Shown one piece after another: positions 47,226 to 55,239 of a stretch of DNA of 64,000 nt. Every line of letters begins with the position of its first letter. Position 1 is the stretch's first letter. Source of the DNA: Methylobacterium longum (lineage in GTDB: Bacteria; Pseudomonadota; Alphaproteobacteria; Rhizobiales; Beijerinckiaceae); NCBI RefSeq assembly GCF_022179385.1, contig NZ_BPQS01000008.1, positions 62,001 to 126,000 of the forward strand. Reading direction: 5' to 3'. The translations under genes and the position numbers were made by a program. The notes beneath the pieces are model-generated. The model was not told where the DNA came from and made no database searches. It was given only the letters and a program-made list of their open reading frames with translations.

Positions 47226-48700
47226 CCGGCCGGATGTCTGACGGCCCGCCCCCGCCCAGCCCGCATGCGTCCGGTCCGGCCCCGGTCGAGACCGGACGCT
47301 TCGTCACCGGCTCGATCCTCCGGCACGTCGTCGTGATGGCGGCCACCGGCTCGGTGGGGCTGATGGCGATCTTCGTCGTCGACCTGCTGTCGCTGTTCTA
47401 CGTCTCCAAGCTCGGCGACCCGAACCTGACCGCGGCCGTCGGCTTCGCGGCGATCGTGCAGTTCTTCGCCACCGCGGTGAACATCGGCCTGATGATCGCC
47501 GCGGGCGCCCTGGTCGGGAGGGCCGTGGGGGCCTGCGACCCGGCGGCGGCGCGCCGGCTGGCCACCTCCGCGCTGACGCTGGGCAGCCTCGTGGCCGCCC
47601 TGATCGCGGGGTTGATCGCCCTCCTCGCCGACCCGCTGCTCGTCCTGATCGGCGCGCGCGGGGAAGCGCTGCGGGTGGCGATGCTGTTCCTGCACATCAC
47701 CCTGCCGTCGAACATCCTGCTCGCCGCCGGCATGCTGTTCACCGGCCTGCTCCGCGCCGTCGGCGAGGCGCGGCAGGCGATGCTGGTGACGGTGGCCGGC
47801 GCCCTGGTCACCGCCGCCCTCGATCCCCTGCTGATCTTCGGGGCCGGCCTCGGCGTCGAGGGCGCGGCGATCACCGTCTGCGTGGCGCGGGTCACCTTCG
47901 TGGCGGTGGGCCTGCGCGGTGTCGCCCGCCACGGCCTCGTCGGCCGGCCGCGCCTCGCCGACCTGCCGGCGGATGCCGCCGCCCTGGCGGGGGTCGCGGG
48001 ACCGGCCGTCCTCACCAACCTCGCCCCCTCGGTGGCGAGCGCCTTCCTGGCGCGCCTGTTCGCCGGCTACGGCGCCGACGCCGTCGCCGCCGCCGCGGTG
48101 ATCGACCGCCTGACGCCGGTGGCCTTCGGCGGTCTGTTCGCCCTGTCGGGTGCGATCGGGCCGATCCTGGCGCAGAACTGGGGCGCGGGCCGGTTCGACC
48201 GGATGCGCGGCGTGCTGCGCGAGGCGGTGCGGGTGACGCTCGCCTACGTGGCCCTGGTCTGGCTCGCCCTGGCGCTCGCCCGCGGGCCGCTCGCGGCCCT
48301 GTTCGGCCTGAACGGGGTGGCGGCCGACCTGTTCGGCTTCTTCTGCCTCGTCGGCGGGGGGATCTGGTTCTTCAACGGACTCCTGTTCCTGGGCAACGCC
48401 GCCTTCAACAACCTCGGCTTTCCCCTGCGGTCGACGCTCCTGAACTGGGGGCGTGCGACGCTCGGCACCATCCCGCCCGCGCTGCTCGGCGCGTCGCTCT
48501 ACGGCCCCCGCGGCGTTGTGGCCGGCATGGGGCTCGGCTCCCTGGTCTTCGGCGCGCTCGGCATCCTGCTCGCCCGCCGCACCGTCGATCGCCTCGAAGG
48601 GTCCGGCCCGAGCGGCGCGGAGCCGGAGGGCACGCGGGAGGCGCCCCACCGGGACACGCCGCTGCCGGCGGGCCATCCCCATCCCGGACCGGTGAGCTGA
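47222..48700 (+). CDS. MATE family efflux transporter
   Basis: A 492-residue inner-membrane exporter of the multidrug and toxin extrusion family, driven by Na+ or H+. Twelve helices are arranged as two six-helix halves, for example VVVMAATGSVGLMAIFVVDLLSLFYVSKLGD, LMIAAGALVGRAVGACD and LSGAIGPILAQNWGAGRFDRM. The start is GTG at 47222, overlapping the antiporter stop; the in-frame ATG at 47234 is possible. About 40 polar C-terminal residues are not conserved. Coupling with the antiporter suggests a joint role in cation or drug homeostasis. Confidence 0.93.
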   Translation: MTGRMSDGPPPPSPHASGPAPVETGRFVTGSILRHVVVMAATGSVGLMAIFVVDLLSLFYVSKLGDPNLTAAVGFAAIVQFFATAVNIGLMIAAGALVGRAVGACDPAAARRLATSALTLGSLVAALIAGLIALLADPLLVLIGARGEALRVAMLFLHITLPSNILLAAGMLFTGLLRAVGEARQAMLVTVAGALVTAALDPLLIFGAGLGVEGAAITVCVARVTFVAVGLRGVARHGLVGRPRLADLPADAAALAGVAGPAVLTNLAPSVASAFLARLFAGYGADAVAAAAVIDRLTPVAFGGLFALSGAIGPILAQNWGAGRFDRMRGVLREAVRVTLAYVALVWLALALARGPLAALFGLNGVAADLFGFFCLVGGGIWFFNGLLFLGNAAFNNLGFPLRSTLLNWGRATLGTIPPALLGASLYGPRGVVAGMGLGSLVFGALGILLARRTVDRLEGSGPSGAEPEGTREAPHRDTPLPAGHPHPGPVS

Positions 48701-48723
48701 GACGGCGGGCGGGGCCCGCAGGA

Positions 48724-48789
48724 CGACAGGGCGTCGCGGTCACGGGGCGCCGGGAAGACAGGGCGCCGGGATGACAGGGCGCCCGAGTT
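48724..48789. repeat. Short GC-rich tandem repeat
   Basis: GACAGGGCGCCGGGAT at 48758-48773 is followed head-to-tail by GACAGGGCGCCCGAGT at 48774-48789. Decayed relatives (GACAGGGCGTCGCGGT and CACGGGGCGCCGGGAA) precede it from 48726. The unit is 16 bp with about four partial copies. It lies in the 206-bp gap after the MATE gene and contains no gene. Confidence 0.6.
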
Positions 48790-48906
48790 ATCCGCCTCCG
48801 TCACGTCGCCCGACACAAGTTCCGCGGGCAAGAACTGGTATTTCGCCGCGCAACGGGTCACGATGCCTCGCCCCGGCCGGTCCGACCGGGGCAGGAACGA
48901 GGCGTC

Positions 48907-49689
48907 ATGTTCAACCCGCTCGACATGTTCCAGGTCCAGGGCGAGGCCGGGCTCCAGACCATGGCCCAGCAATTCGGCCTCACGACGGAGCAGACGACCC
49001 GCGCCTTCCAGGCGCTGATGCCGGCCCTGACCCTCGGCCTCCAGCGAAGCGTCGGGATGGACCCGACCGGCTTCGCCCGGATGTTCGGCCTGGAGGCCGC
49101 CCGGCCGGCGGCGCCGCAGGGCCTCGACGCGCTGAGCCAGATGTTCGGCTCGGCCCAGCTGATGCAGGCGGTTCTGCAGCAGGCCTCCACCGCGAGTGGG
49201 GTCGGCGCCCAGGTCCTGCGCCAGATGCTGCCGATGATGGCGGGCGCGGTGGTGGCGAGCATCGTCCACGTGATGCTGAACCAGCCGCAGGCCGACCCCC
49301 TGCAGGCGCGGGCGAGCCCACCGCCGCCGGTGCCGTTCCCGTTCGGACCGGCCTGGGCCGAGATGGCCAAGGCCTTCCTGCCCGCCGCCGCGCCGCCCGC
49401 ACCGAAGCCCGTGCCCAAGCCCGCGCACAAGCCCGCGGAGGGCGCGATGGGCGAGGCCGGCTCCGACATGATCCAGCAGATGCTGCGCACCGGGGCCGAG
49501 GTGCAGGGCAACAATATCCGGGCGATGCAGGAGCTGTTCGAGACCTTCTGGCCCACGACCGGCGCGCCGTCCCAGCAGGATCCGGGGTCCCCCGGATCGA
49601 CCGGGCCGGGCGCGACGCCCGAGCGGGCCCGGCCCGACCCGGGGGCGCCCAGGGGCCGGCGGGGGCGCTCGCCCGGCGGGACCGGTTGA
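48907..49689 (+). CDS. DUF937-type protein with Pro-rich tail
   Basis: A 260-residue protein. The helical N-terminal 130 residues (FGLTTEQTTRAFQALMPALTLGLQRSV and LRQMLPMMAGAVVASIVHVML) resemble the DUF937/YidB family. A Pro/Ala/Lys linker with KPVPKPAHKPAEG follows, then a second helical segment (MIQQMLRTGAEVQGNNIRAMQELFETFW) and a disordered Pro/Gly/Arg end. The NNIRAMQELFETFW part slightly recalls phasins, so a granule-associated role is a possible alternative. No signal peptide is seen. Confidence 0.65.
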   Translation: MFNPLDMFQVQGEAGLQTMAQQFGLTTEQTTRAFQALMPALTLGLQRSVGMDPTGFARMFGLEAARPAAPQGLDALSQMFGSAQLMQAVLQQASTASGVGAQVLRQMLPMMAGAVVASIVHVMLNQPQADPLQARASPPPPVPFPFGPAWAEMAKAFLPAAAPPAPKPVPKPAHKPAEGAMGEAGSDMIQQMLRTGAEVQGNNIRAMQELFETFWPTTGAPSQQDPGSPGSTGPGATPERARPDPGAPRGRRGRSPGGTG

Positions 49690-49768
49690 CGCGGGCACAG
49701 GCCTCCGGACGCCCGTCGACCCGGCCGGCTTGGCCCCGCCCCACGCGCCCCTGGAAGAGACCCGAGCG

Positions 49769-50086
49769 ATGGCCGATCACCTGACCACCTGGAACGACCG
49801 CGCGGAGAGCGTCGCCGGGAACGGCGTCGCCAAGCGTGAGATCCCGGGTGCGGGCGCCAGCCTCGTGCGGGTGGTGGTGCCGGCGGGTGTCTTGGCGGCG
49901 CGCCACAGCCACGATCACGAGCAGTTCGTGCAGGTGATCTCGGGGTCGGGCATCCTGGAGACGGAGCAGGGCCGCAGGCCGTTCTCGGCCGGCAGCGTGT
50001 TCCACTTCCCGATCGGGGCGTGGCATGCGGCCGCCTTCGAGACCGAGACGGTGCTGATCGAGACGAACCTCACGACGGAGGTCTGA
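49769..50086 (+). CDS. Small cupin-domain protein
   Basis: A 105-residue single cupin barrel. Motif 1 is RHSHDHEQFVQVISGSGILETE (H-x-H-x-E arrangement for the metal), and motif 2 is FSAGSVFHFPIGAWHAA with the last His. The fold binds a metal ion and small ligands, and the reaction is unknown. The ATG at 49769 is used, because the upstream part has no similarity. It follows the DUF937 gene by 79 bp on the same strand. Confidence 0.85.
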   Translation: MADHLTTWNDRAESVAGNGVAKREIPGAGASLVRVVVPAGVLAARHSHDHEQFVQVISGSGILETEQGRRPFSAGSVFHFPIGAWHAAAFETETVLIETNLTTEV

Positions 50087-50182
50087 GATGGATCCGGCGG
50101 GCTTGGGCGGCGCCGCCGAGGTTCTCTGGTCTCGCCGAGGTTCTTCGGCCGGGTCAGGCCTGGCGCTGAGGATGACCCCGGA

Positions 50183-50629
50183 TCATTCCGGTCCGGGGCC
50201 GTGCTGCCGCTCCAGTTCCTCAGCGCCGGGCACCGTCTCGCGCGCGTACTGGACGGCCTGATCGGCCGTCAGCAAGCGACCGTCCTCCGGATAGAAGGCG
50301 AGCCCGCCAACCAGTTTCACGCAGGCCGCGATCGCCATCAGGGCACCGATGGATTCCGCGATGGTGCCGAAGCAGAACGCGTACACGCACGGCCAAGAGC
50401 CGGCGAAGTCGGTCTCCGGATAGGTGTCCTTCAATTCCGAGAGCGGCATGCTCGAGCACTCGAAGCCCGAGGCCCGGCCCCGCCGCGTGGCCGGCAGATG
50501 CCCCGACGAGGCCGGCGGAATCGCCCCGCCGCGCAGCTGGAGATCGAAACCGAGCGCGTCCAGGCCGGTCTGCCATTCCGATACGCTGGCAAGTGGTCGC
50601 GGACACAGGGCATACGCTTCCATACTCAT
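50183..50629 (-). CDS. Putative immunity protein paired with a toxin-like gene
   Basis: A 148-residue soluble protein of unrecognised family. MEAYALCPRPLASVSEWQTGLDALGFDLQLR looks like the start of immunity-type proteins found downstream of polymorphic toxins. The middle is Cys- and Trp-containing (GFECSSMPLS, GSWPCVYAFCFGT), and the end is helical (GGLAFYPEDGRLLTADQAVQYARETVPG). Its ATG overlaps the stop of the repaired toxin frame as ATGA (50626-50629). The immunity role is inferred from this coupling and from order and size, not from a known domain. Confidence 0.6.
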   Translation of the reverse strand: MSMEAYALCPRPLASVSEWQTGLDALGFDLQLRGGAIPPASSGHLPATRRGRASGFECSSMPLSELKDTYPETDFAGSWPCVYAFCFGTIAESIGALMAIAACVKLVGGLAFYPEDGRLLTADQAVQYARETVPGAEELERQHGPGPE

Positions 50630-51262
50630 GCGACTAAGACTCCCGTTGTGACGGCGACAGAGACGCGGCTCTTGACGGAAATGCCGCGGAGGAGATGGAT
50701 CTCGATGACGGGGACGCGGTCGTCGACACCTGCGCCGGCCCGCAAGGCACGGATACGGCGCGGCGACAGGCCCATTTCACCCGTCTTGATGTCCCAGATC
50801 GCCCGGATCGGCGCCGCGCTGGTTCGGCCATCCCGGAGAAGAACATCCGTCCGGATGCTGCCCGACAGGCCGTGGCGGACGATGTCCCCCGCGACGAAGC
50901 TCTGCTCGACGCCGTGCCGGCCGAACCCCGGGGAGATCCAGCGCGCGCAGGCGGGCCGCCAGCGCCGCGTGGATCTGAATTCCGTAGAGGAACCCCTCTC
51001 CCGGCTCGGTGCTCTCGACGACTTCCTTCAGGACATCGAGGATCTCATCAGTCTTGGTATCAATCCGAGAATCGCCCGTCTTGTCCTTTCGCGTGACGAC
51101 GAACGATCCGCCTCCGCCCGACCATCGGCCGTCACTGTCTCGCGGCTGATCCTGACGAAACCCCGCTTTGATCTCGAGAAGACGCAGGGTGACGAATGCG
51201 AGACTGAGTCGAAGCCACGCGATGCGGCAATCCAGCACTCGATCACGTTCGTCACTTTGCAT
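50626..51262 (-). pseudogene. Frameshifted PD-(D/E)XK-like toxin gene
   Basis: From the ATG at 51262 the frame gives a short helical N-terminus, then QPRDSDGRWSGGGG (a linker common in polymorphic toxins), then GEGFLYGIQIHAALAARLRALDLPG. At the CCCC/GGGG run (50926-50933) the sense switches by one base. In the next frame it goes on as GFGRHGVEQSFVAGDIVRHG, SIRTDVLLRDG, AIWDIKTGEMGLSPRRIRAL and VPVIEIHLLRG, without a stop down to 50626. Asp in RTDV and DIK fit a PD-(D/E)XK nuclease core. The repaired protein has about 211 residues. No delivery domain is attached. A sequencing error or slippage is possible. Confidence 0.65.
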
Positions 51263-51278
51263 GACCGCGCCTCGCCTG

Positions 51279-51317
51279 TGTTCATGTTTTATCCCATGAA
51301 CATTTTCCTTTCTTCAA
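51279..51317 (-). promoter_or_regulatory. Toxin promoter with perfect palindrome over the -10 region
   Basis: On the minus strand, TTGAAG (51317-51312) and GATAAA (51293-51288), spaced 18 bp, form a good promoter for the toxin gene, with a start near 51281. A perfect 8-bp inverted repeat, TGTTCATG at 51279-51286 and CATGAACA at 51295-51302, with 8 bp between, covers the -10 box. This layout suits a repressor operator. A GAGG site lies 7 bp before the ATG at 51262. Confidence 0.5.
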
Positions 51318-51442
51318 GAAGATCAGAGGTTTAATAGGAACACGGGCCTAGCAACCGCCGGTCGGCGACGCGGCCCCCATGCGGCAAATTATTCTTTGCG
51401 CGTATCCAAATTGCCTGTGCTTGGCCTGAGGGTTCGGCGCGT

Positions 51443-51505
51443 GTAGGAATCGCACCTTCAACGCCCGCCCGTTTACGCCGACGAAAGGCCGGGCATCGCC
51501 CCTAC
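51443..51505 (+). promoter_or_regulatory. Possible structured 5' leader of glyA
   Basis: GTAGG at 51443-51447 can pair with CCTAC at 51501-51505, enclosing a second stem of GCCCG (from about 51453) with CGGGC (from about 51490). The structure ends 17 bp before the glyA ATG, near its ribosome site. It may be a regulatory leader, but it matches no riboswitch I can name, and short GC stems arise easily here. Confidence 0.25.
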
Positions 51506-51522
51506 CAGAACAGAGGCTGACA

Positions 51523-52827
51523 ATGAGCGCCGGTACTGCCGCCGACAAGCACTTCTCCAACAGCTTCTTCGCCGCCCCCCTGACGGAGGCCGATCCCGAG
51601 ATCGCCGAGGCGGTGTCGAAGGAACTCGGGCGCCAGCAGCACGAGATCGAGCTGATCGCCTCGGAGAACATCGTCTCCCGCGCCGTGCTGGAAGCTCAGG
51701 GCTCTGTGCTGACCAACAAGTACGCGGAGGGCTATCCGGGCCGGCGCTACTACGGCGGCTGCCAGTTCGTCGACATCGCCGAGGATCTCGCCATCGAACG
51801 CGCCAAGCGTCTGTTCGATTGCGGCTTCGCCAACGTGCAGCCGAACTCGGGCTCCCAGGCCAACCAGGGCGTGTTCCTGGCCCTGATGCAGCCCGGCGAC
51901 ACGTTCCTCGGCCTCGACCTCGCCGCCGGCGGCCACCTCACCCACGGCGCCCCGCCGAACGTCTCGGGCAAGTGGTTCAAGCCGGTCTCCTACACGGTGC
52001 GCCGCGAGGACCAGCGCATCGACATGGAGCAGGTCGCCGCCCTCGCCCAGGAGCACAAGCCGAAGGTGATCATCGCCGGCGGCTCGGGCTACCCGCGCCA
52101 CTGGGACTTCGCCAAGTTCCGTGAGATCGCCGACTCGGTCGGGGCGTATTTCATGGTCGACATGGCCCACTTCGCGGGCCTCGTGGCGGCCGGCGTCCAC
52201 CCGTCGCCGTTCCCGCACGCCCACGTCGCCACCACGACGACCCACAAGACGCTCCGCGGCCCGCGCGGCGGCATGATCCTGACGAACGACGAGGCGCTGG
52301 CCAAGAAGTTCAACTCGGCGATCTTCCCCGGCCTCCAGGGCGGCCCGCTGATGCACGTCATCGCCGGCAAGGCCGTGGCCTTCGGCGAGGCGCTGAAGCC
52401 CGAGTTCAAGATCTACGCCCGCCAAGTGGTGGAGAACGCCCGTGCGCTCGCCGACACGCTGATCTCGGGCGGCTACGACATCACCTCGGGCGGCACCGAC
52501 AACCACCTGATGCTGGTCGACCTCCAGCGGAAGGGCCTCACCGGCAAGGCCGCCGAGGCGGCGCTGTCGCGGGCCGACATCACCTGCAACAAGAACGGCG
52601 TGCCGTTCGACACGCAGAAGCCCACGATCACCTCGGGCATCCGCCTGGGCACGCCGGCCGGCACCTCGCGGGGCTTCGGCGTCGCCGAGTTCAAGCAGAT
52701 CGGCGGCTTCATCGTCGAGGTGCTGGACGGGCTGGCCGCCAAGGGCGAGGCGGGCGATGCCGAGGTCGAGGCCAGCGTCAAGAGCCGCGTCCACGCGCTG
52801 ACCGACCGGTTCCCGATCTACGGCTGA
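51523..52827 (+). CDS. glyA: Serine hydroxymethyltransferase
   Basis: A 434-residue PLP enzyme that interconverts serine and glycine with tetrahydrofolate, and is central to one-carbon metabolism. [18 protein letters not shown] is the N-terminal block. The PLP lysine is Lys242 in [14 protein letters not shown], and the substrate site is near [18 protein letters not shown]. The length is normal. It is transcribed away from the toxin locus, and a perfect intrinsic terminator follows. In a methylotroph it may serve formaldehyde assimilation through the serine cycle; that is inference. Confidence 0.98.
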   Translation: MSAGTAADKHFSNSFFAAPLTEADPEIAEAVSKELGRQQHEIELIASENIVSRAVLEAQGSVLTNKYAEGYPGRRYYGGCQFVDIAEDLAIERAKRLFDCGFANVQPNSGSQANQGVFLALMQPGDTFLGLDLAAGGHLTHGAPPNVSGKWFKPVSYTVRREDQRIDMEQVAALAQEHKPKVIIAGGSGYPRHWDFAKFREIADSVGAYFMVDMAHFAGLVAAGVHPSPFPHAHVATTTTHKTLRGPRGGMILTNDEALAKKFNSAIFPGLQGGPLMHVIAGKAVAFGEALKPEFKIYARQVVENARALADTLISGGYDITSGGTDNHLMLVDLQRKGLTGKAAEAALSRADITCNKNGVPFDTQKPTITSGIRLGTPAGTSRGFGVAEFKQIGGFIVEVLDGLAAKGEAGDAEVEASVKSRVHALTDRFPIYG

Positions 52828-52876
52828 GACCCGCGCGGGGCCGGCCTTCCGGCCCCCTGTGGAGTGGATTAGACAG

Positions 52877-52912
52877 CGGCCGCGGATCCGACGGATCCGC
52901 GGCCGTCTTTCT
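52877..52912 (+). terminator. Perfect intrinsic terminator of glyA
   Basis: Arms of 13 bp without mismatch, CGGCCGCGGATCC at 52877-52889 and GGATCCGCGGCCG at 52893-52905, have a GAC loop, and TCTTTCT follows. It lies 50 bp after glyA and just 18 bp before the nrdR start, so nrdR must have its promoter inside or directly around it, or depend on read-through. Confidence 0.9.
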
Positions 52913-52929
52913 GCGTCGAGTGCGAATCC

Positions 52930-53478
52930 ATGCGGTGTCCCTATTGCGGCGGCTCCGAGACCCAGGTGAAGGACTCGCGGCCCTCCGAGGACGGCGCCGC
53001 GATCCGGCGCCGCCGGGTCTGCCCGGATTGCGCCGGCCGCTTCACCACCTTCGAGCGGGTGCAGCTGCGCGAGGTCGTGGTGCTGAAGCGCTCGGGCAAG
53101 CGCGTGCCCTTCGATCGGGACAAGCTCCAGCGCTCCATCGACGTGGCGCTGCGCAAGCGCGCCGTCGAGCCGGACCGGATCGAGCGGCTGGTCAGCGGCA
53201 TCACCCGGCAGCTCGAGAGCGCCGGCGAGCCCGAGGTGACCTCCGAGGCGATCGGCGAGTTGGTGATGGCGGGGCTGAAAGGTCTCGACGACGTCGCCTA
53301 CGTGCGCTTCGCCTCGGTCTACAAGAACTTCCGCGAGGCGAGGGATTTCGAGGCCCTGCTCGGCACCCTCGGCGACGGCACCCTGGCGGCGGAGGCCGGG
53401 GCCGACGGGGCGGCGGACGTGCCGGGACCCGAGCCGGAGCCCGGGGTCCCGGGCCGACGACGCGCGGGGCGCCCGTGA
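52930..53478 (+). CDS. nrdR: Transcriptional repressor NrdR
   Basis: A 182-residue regulator that represses ribonucleotide reductase genes when dATP is high. The zinc ribbon is [42 protein letters not shown]. The ATP-cone follows from residue 49, with [38 protein letters not shown]. The tail of about 30 residues is Gly/Pro/Glu-rich and longer than in the usual 150-residue members. It starts the nrdR-ribD-ribE group, which is the standard alphaproteobacterial neighbourhood behind glyA. Confidence 0.97.
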   Translation: MRCPYCGGSETQVKDSRPSEDGAAIRRRRVCPDCAGRFTTFERVQLREVVVLKRSGKRVPFDRDKLQRSIDVALRKRAVEPDRIERLVSGITRQLESAGEPEVTSEAIGELVMAGLKGLDDVAYVRFASVYKNFREARDFEALLGTLGDGTLAAEAGADGAADVPGPEPEPGVPGRRRAGRP

Positions 53479-53488
53479 GCCCGGCGGC

Positions 53489-54598
53489 ATGAGCGACGAC
53501 GCCACCTTCATGCGGCTCGCCCTGGCGCTGGGCCGGCGCGGCCTCGGCACCACGTGGCCGAACCCGTCGGTCGGCGCCGTGGTGGTCGAGGCGGCCACGG
53601 GGCGCATCCTCGGGACGGGCGCGACCGCGCCGGGCGGGCGCCCGCACGGGGAGCCCCTGGCGCTCGCCGCCGCGGGCGAGGCCGCCCGCGGCGCGACCCT
53701 CTACGTCACCCTGGAGCCCTGCTCGCATCACGGGCGCACGCCGCCCTGCACCGACGCGATCCTGGCCGCCGGCATCGCCCGCGTGGTCAGCGCCCTGGAG
53801 GATCCGGATCCGCGGGTGGCGGGGCGCGGCCACGCCCTGCTCCGGCAGGGGGGCGTGGCGGTCGAGACCGGGCTGATGCGGGAGGCGGCGGCGCGGGACC
53901 ATATCGGCCACGTCACCCGGGTGACGCGCGGCCGCCCGGCCCTGCACCTGAAGCTCGCCCGCACCCGCGACGGCTTCTGCGCGGCCGCCGGGCCGGAGCG
54001 CCTGCGGATCACCGGGCCGGTGGCGGACGGGGCGGTCCATCTCTGGCGGGCGCACGCGGACGCGATCCTGATCGGCATCGGCACCGCCCGGGCCGACGAC
54101 CCCGCGCTGACCGTGCGGCTGCCGGGCCTCGCCGGGCGCTCGCCCCTGCGGGTCGTCCTCGACACGCACCTGCGGCTCTCGCCGGCCAGCGTGCTGGCCC
54201 GGACCGCCCGGGACACGCCGACCCTGGTGCTCACCACCCGCTCCGCGCCGGCCCATGCCCGCCGCGCCCTGGAGGCCCTGGGCGTCGCGGTGGCGACCGT
54301 GCCGGCGGATGCGGCCGGCGGGATCGACCTGACGGCGGCCCTGGCGGACCTCGGCGCGCGCGGCCTGACGCGCCTGTGCAGCGAGGGCGGCCCCCGCCTT
54401 GCGGATGCGCTGGCGCGGGCCGATCTGATCGAGGCCTGCACGCTGGTCACCGGACCGGCGGAACTCGGAACCGCGGGCGGCCTGCGGGCGCTGGGCCCCG
54501 CCCTGAGGGCGGCGCTCGCGGGCGGCGGGTTCCGCACGGTCGAGGCGCTGCGCCTCGGCGCCGATACGGCCGTGACCTACGAACGCGACAGGACGTGA
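53489..54598 (+). CDS. ribD: Riboflavin biosynthesis bifunctional deaminase-reductase
   Basis: A 369-residue enzyme for the second and third steps of riboflavin synthesis. The N-terminal deaminase has zinc ligands in PHGEPLALAAAGEAARG and TLEPCSHHGRTPPCTDAI; the usual HAE reads HGE here. The C-terminal reductase (about 145-369) has LKLARTRDGFCAAAG, DAILIGIGTARADDPALTVR and LCSEGGPRLADAL. It starts 10 bp after nrdR and ends 4 bp before ribE, so it is cotranscribed and likely coupled. Confidence 0.94.
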   Translation: MSDDATFMRLALALGRRGLGTTWPNPSVGAVVVEAATGRILGTGATAPGGRPHGEPLALAAAGEAARGATLYVTLEPCSHHGRTPPCTDAILAAGIARVVSALEDPDPRVAGRGHALLRQGGVAVETGLMREAAARDHIGHVTRVTRGRPALHLKLARTRDGFCAAAGPERLRITGPVADGAVHLWRAHADAILIGIGTARADDPALTVRLPGLAGRSPLRVVLDTHLRLSPASVLARTARDTPTLVLTTRSAPAHARRALEALGVAVATVPADAAGGIDLTAALADLGARGLTRLCSEGGPRLADALARADLIEACTLVTGPAELGTAGGLRALGPALRAALAGGGFRTVEALRLGADTAVTYERDRT

Positions 54599-54602
54599 AG
54601 CG

Positions 54603-55223
54603 ATGTTTACCGGACTCGTCAGCGCCATCGGCACGGTGGTCTCGGTCGCGGGCGAAGGCGACCTGCGCCGGATCGCGATCCGCGCCTCCTACGATCCCGC
54701 CTCGATCGCGCTGGGCGCCTCCATCGCCTGCGCGGGGCCATGCCTCACGGCGGTGTCGGTCGAGCCGGATGCGGAGGGCTGCGTCTTCGCGGTGGACGCC
54801 GCCGCCGAGACCCTGGCGCGGACCACCGTGGGGTCCTGGACGGCCGGCACGCGGATCAACCTCGAACGCTCCCTGAAGATCGGCGACGAGCTCGGCGGCC
54901 ACCTCGTCACCGGCCACGTGGACGGCCTCGCCGAGATCGTGGCGCGCGAGAGCGTGACGGCGGGGGCCTGGGGACCGAGCGAGCGGTTCACCCTGCGGGC
55001 GCCGGCGGCCCTGGCGAAGTTCATCGCCGAGAAGGGCTCCGTCTGCCTCGACGGCACCTCGCTGACGGTGAACGCGGTCGCGGGAGACCAGTTCTCCGTG
55101 CTGCTGATTCCCCACACGCTCCAGGTGACCACCTGGGGTGAGCGGCGCTCCGGCGACCGGCTCAACCTGGAGGTCGACCTGATCGCCCGCTACGCCGCCC
55201 GGCTGACCGAGGCGCGGGCCTGA
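54603..55223 (+). CDS. ribE: Riboflavin synthase alpha chain
   Basis: A 206-residue enzyme that dismutates two lumazines to riboflavin. It has two lumazine-binding barrels, starting with MFTGLVSAIGTVVSVAGEGDLRRIAIRA. The internal motif NLERSLKIGDELGGHLVTGHVDGLAEI joins the repeats, and the second half carries KGSVCLDGTSLTVNAVAGDQFSVLLIPHTLQVTTWG. The length is normal. The usual ribH and nusB do not follow; a gene on the other strand does. Confidence 0.95.
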   Translation: MFTGLVSAIGTVVSVAGEGDLRRIAIRASYDPASIALGASIACAGPCLTAVSVEPDAEGCVFAVDAAAETLARTTVGSWTAGTRINLERSLKIGDELGGHLVTGHVDGLAEIVARESVTAGAWGPSERFTLRAPAALAKFIAEKGSVCLDGTSLTVNAVAGDQFSVLLIPHTLQVTTWGERRSGDRLNLEVDLIARYAARLTEARA

Positions 55224-55239
55224 ACGGCCTCAGCTGTCC

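Noticed and set aside
50176..50198. CCCCGGA/TCCGGGG hairpin as the terminator of the immunity-like gene
   Set aside because: It overlaps the stop region and has no T-run on either strand.
50926..50933. Programmed ribosomal frameshift as the main explanation for the toxin gene
   Set aside because: Moving to the second frame needs a +1 step, and CCCCGGGG is not a well-known +1 site with a slow codon or stop. A simple one-base indel is the easier explanation, though frameshifting is not excluded.
50183..51317. Remains of a prophage or integrative element around the toxin pair
   Set aside because: No integrase, capsid, recombinase or tRNA-linked attachment repeat is visible; the flanking genes (cupin, glyA) are ordinary chromosomal genes.
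51440..51470. GTAGGAATCGCACCTTC as part of a minus-strand tRNA
   Set aside because: It recalls an inverted T-arm (GGAATCGAACC), but no acceptor, D-arm or anticodon stem could be found around it.
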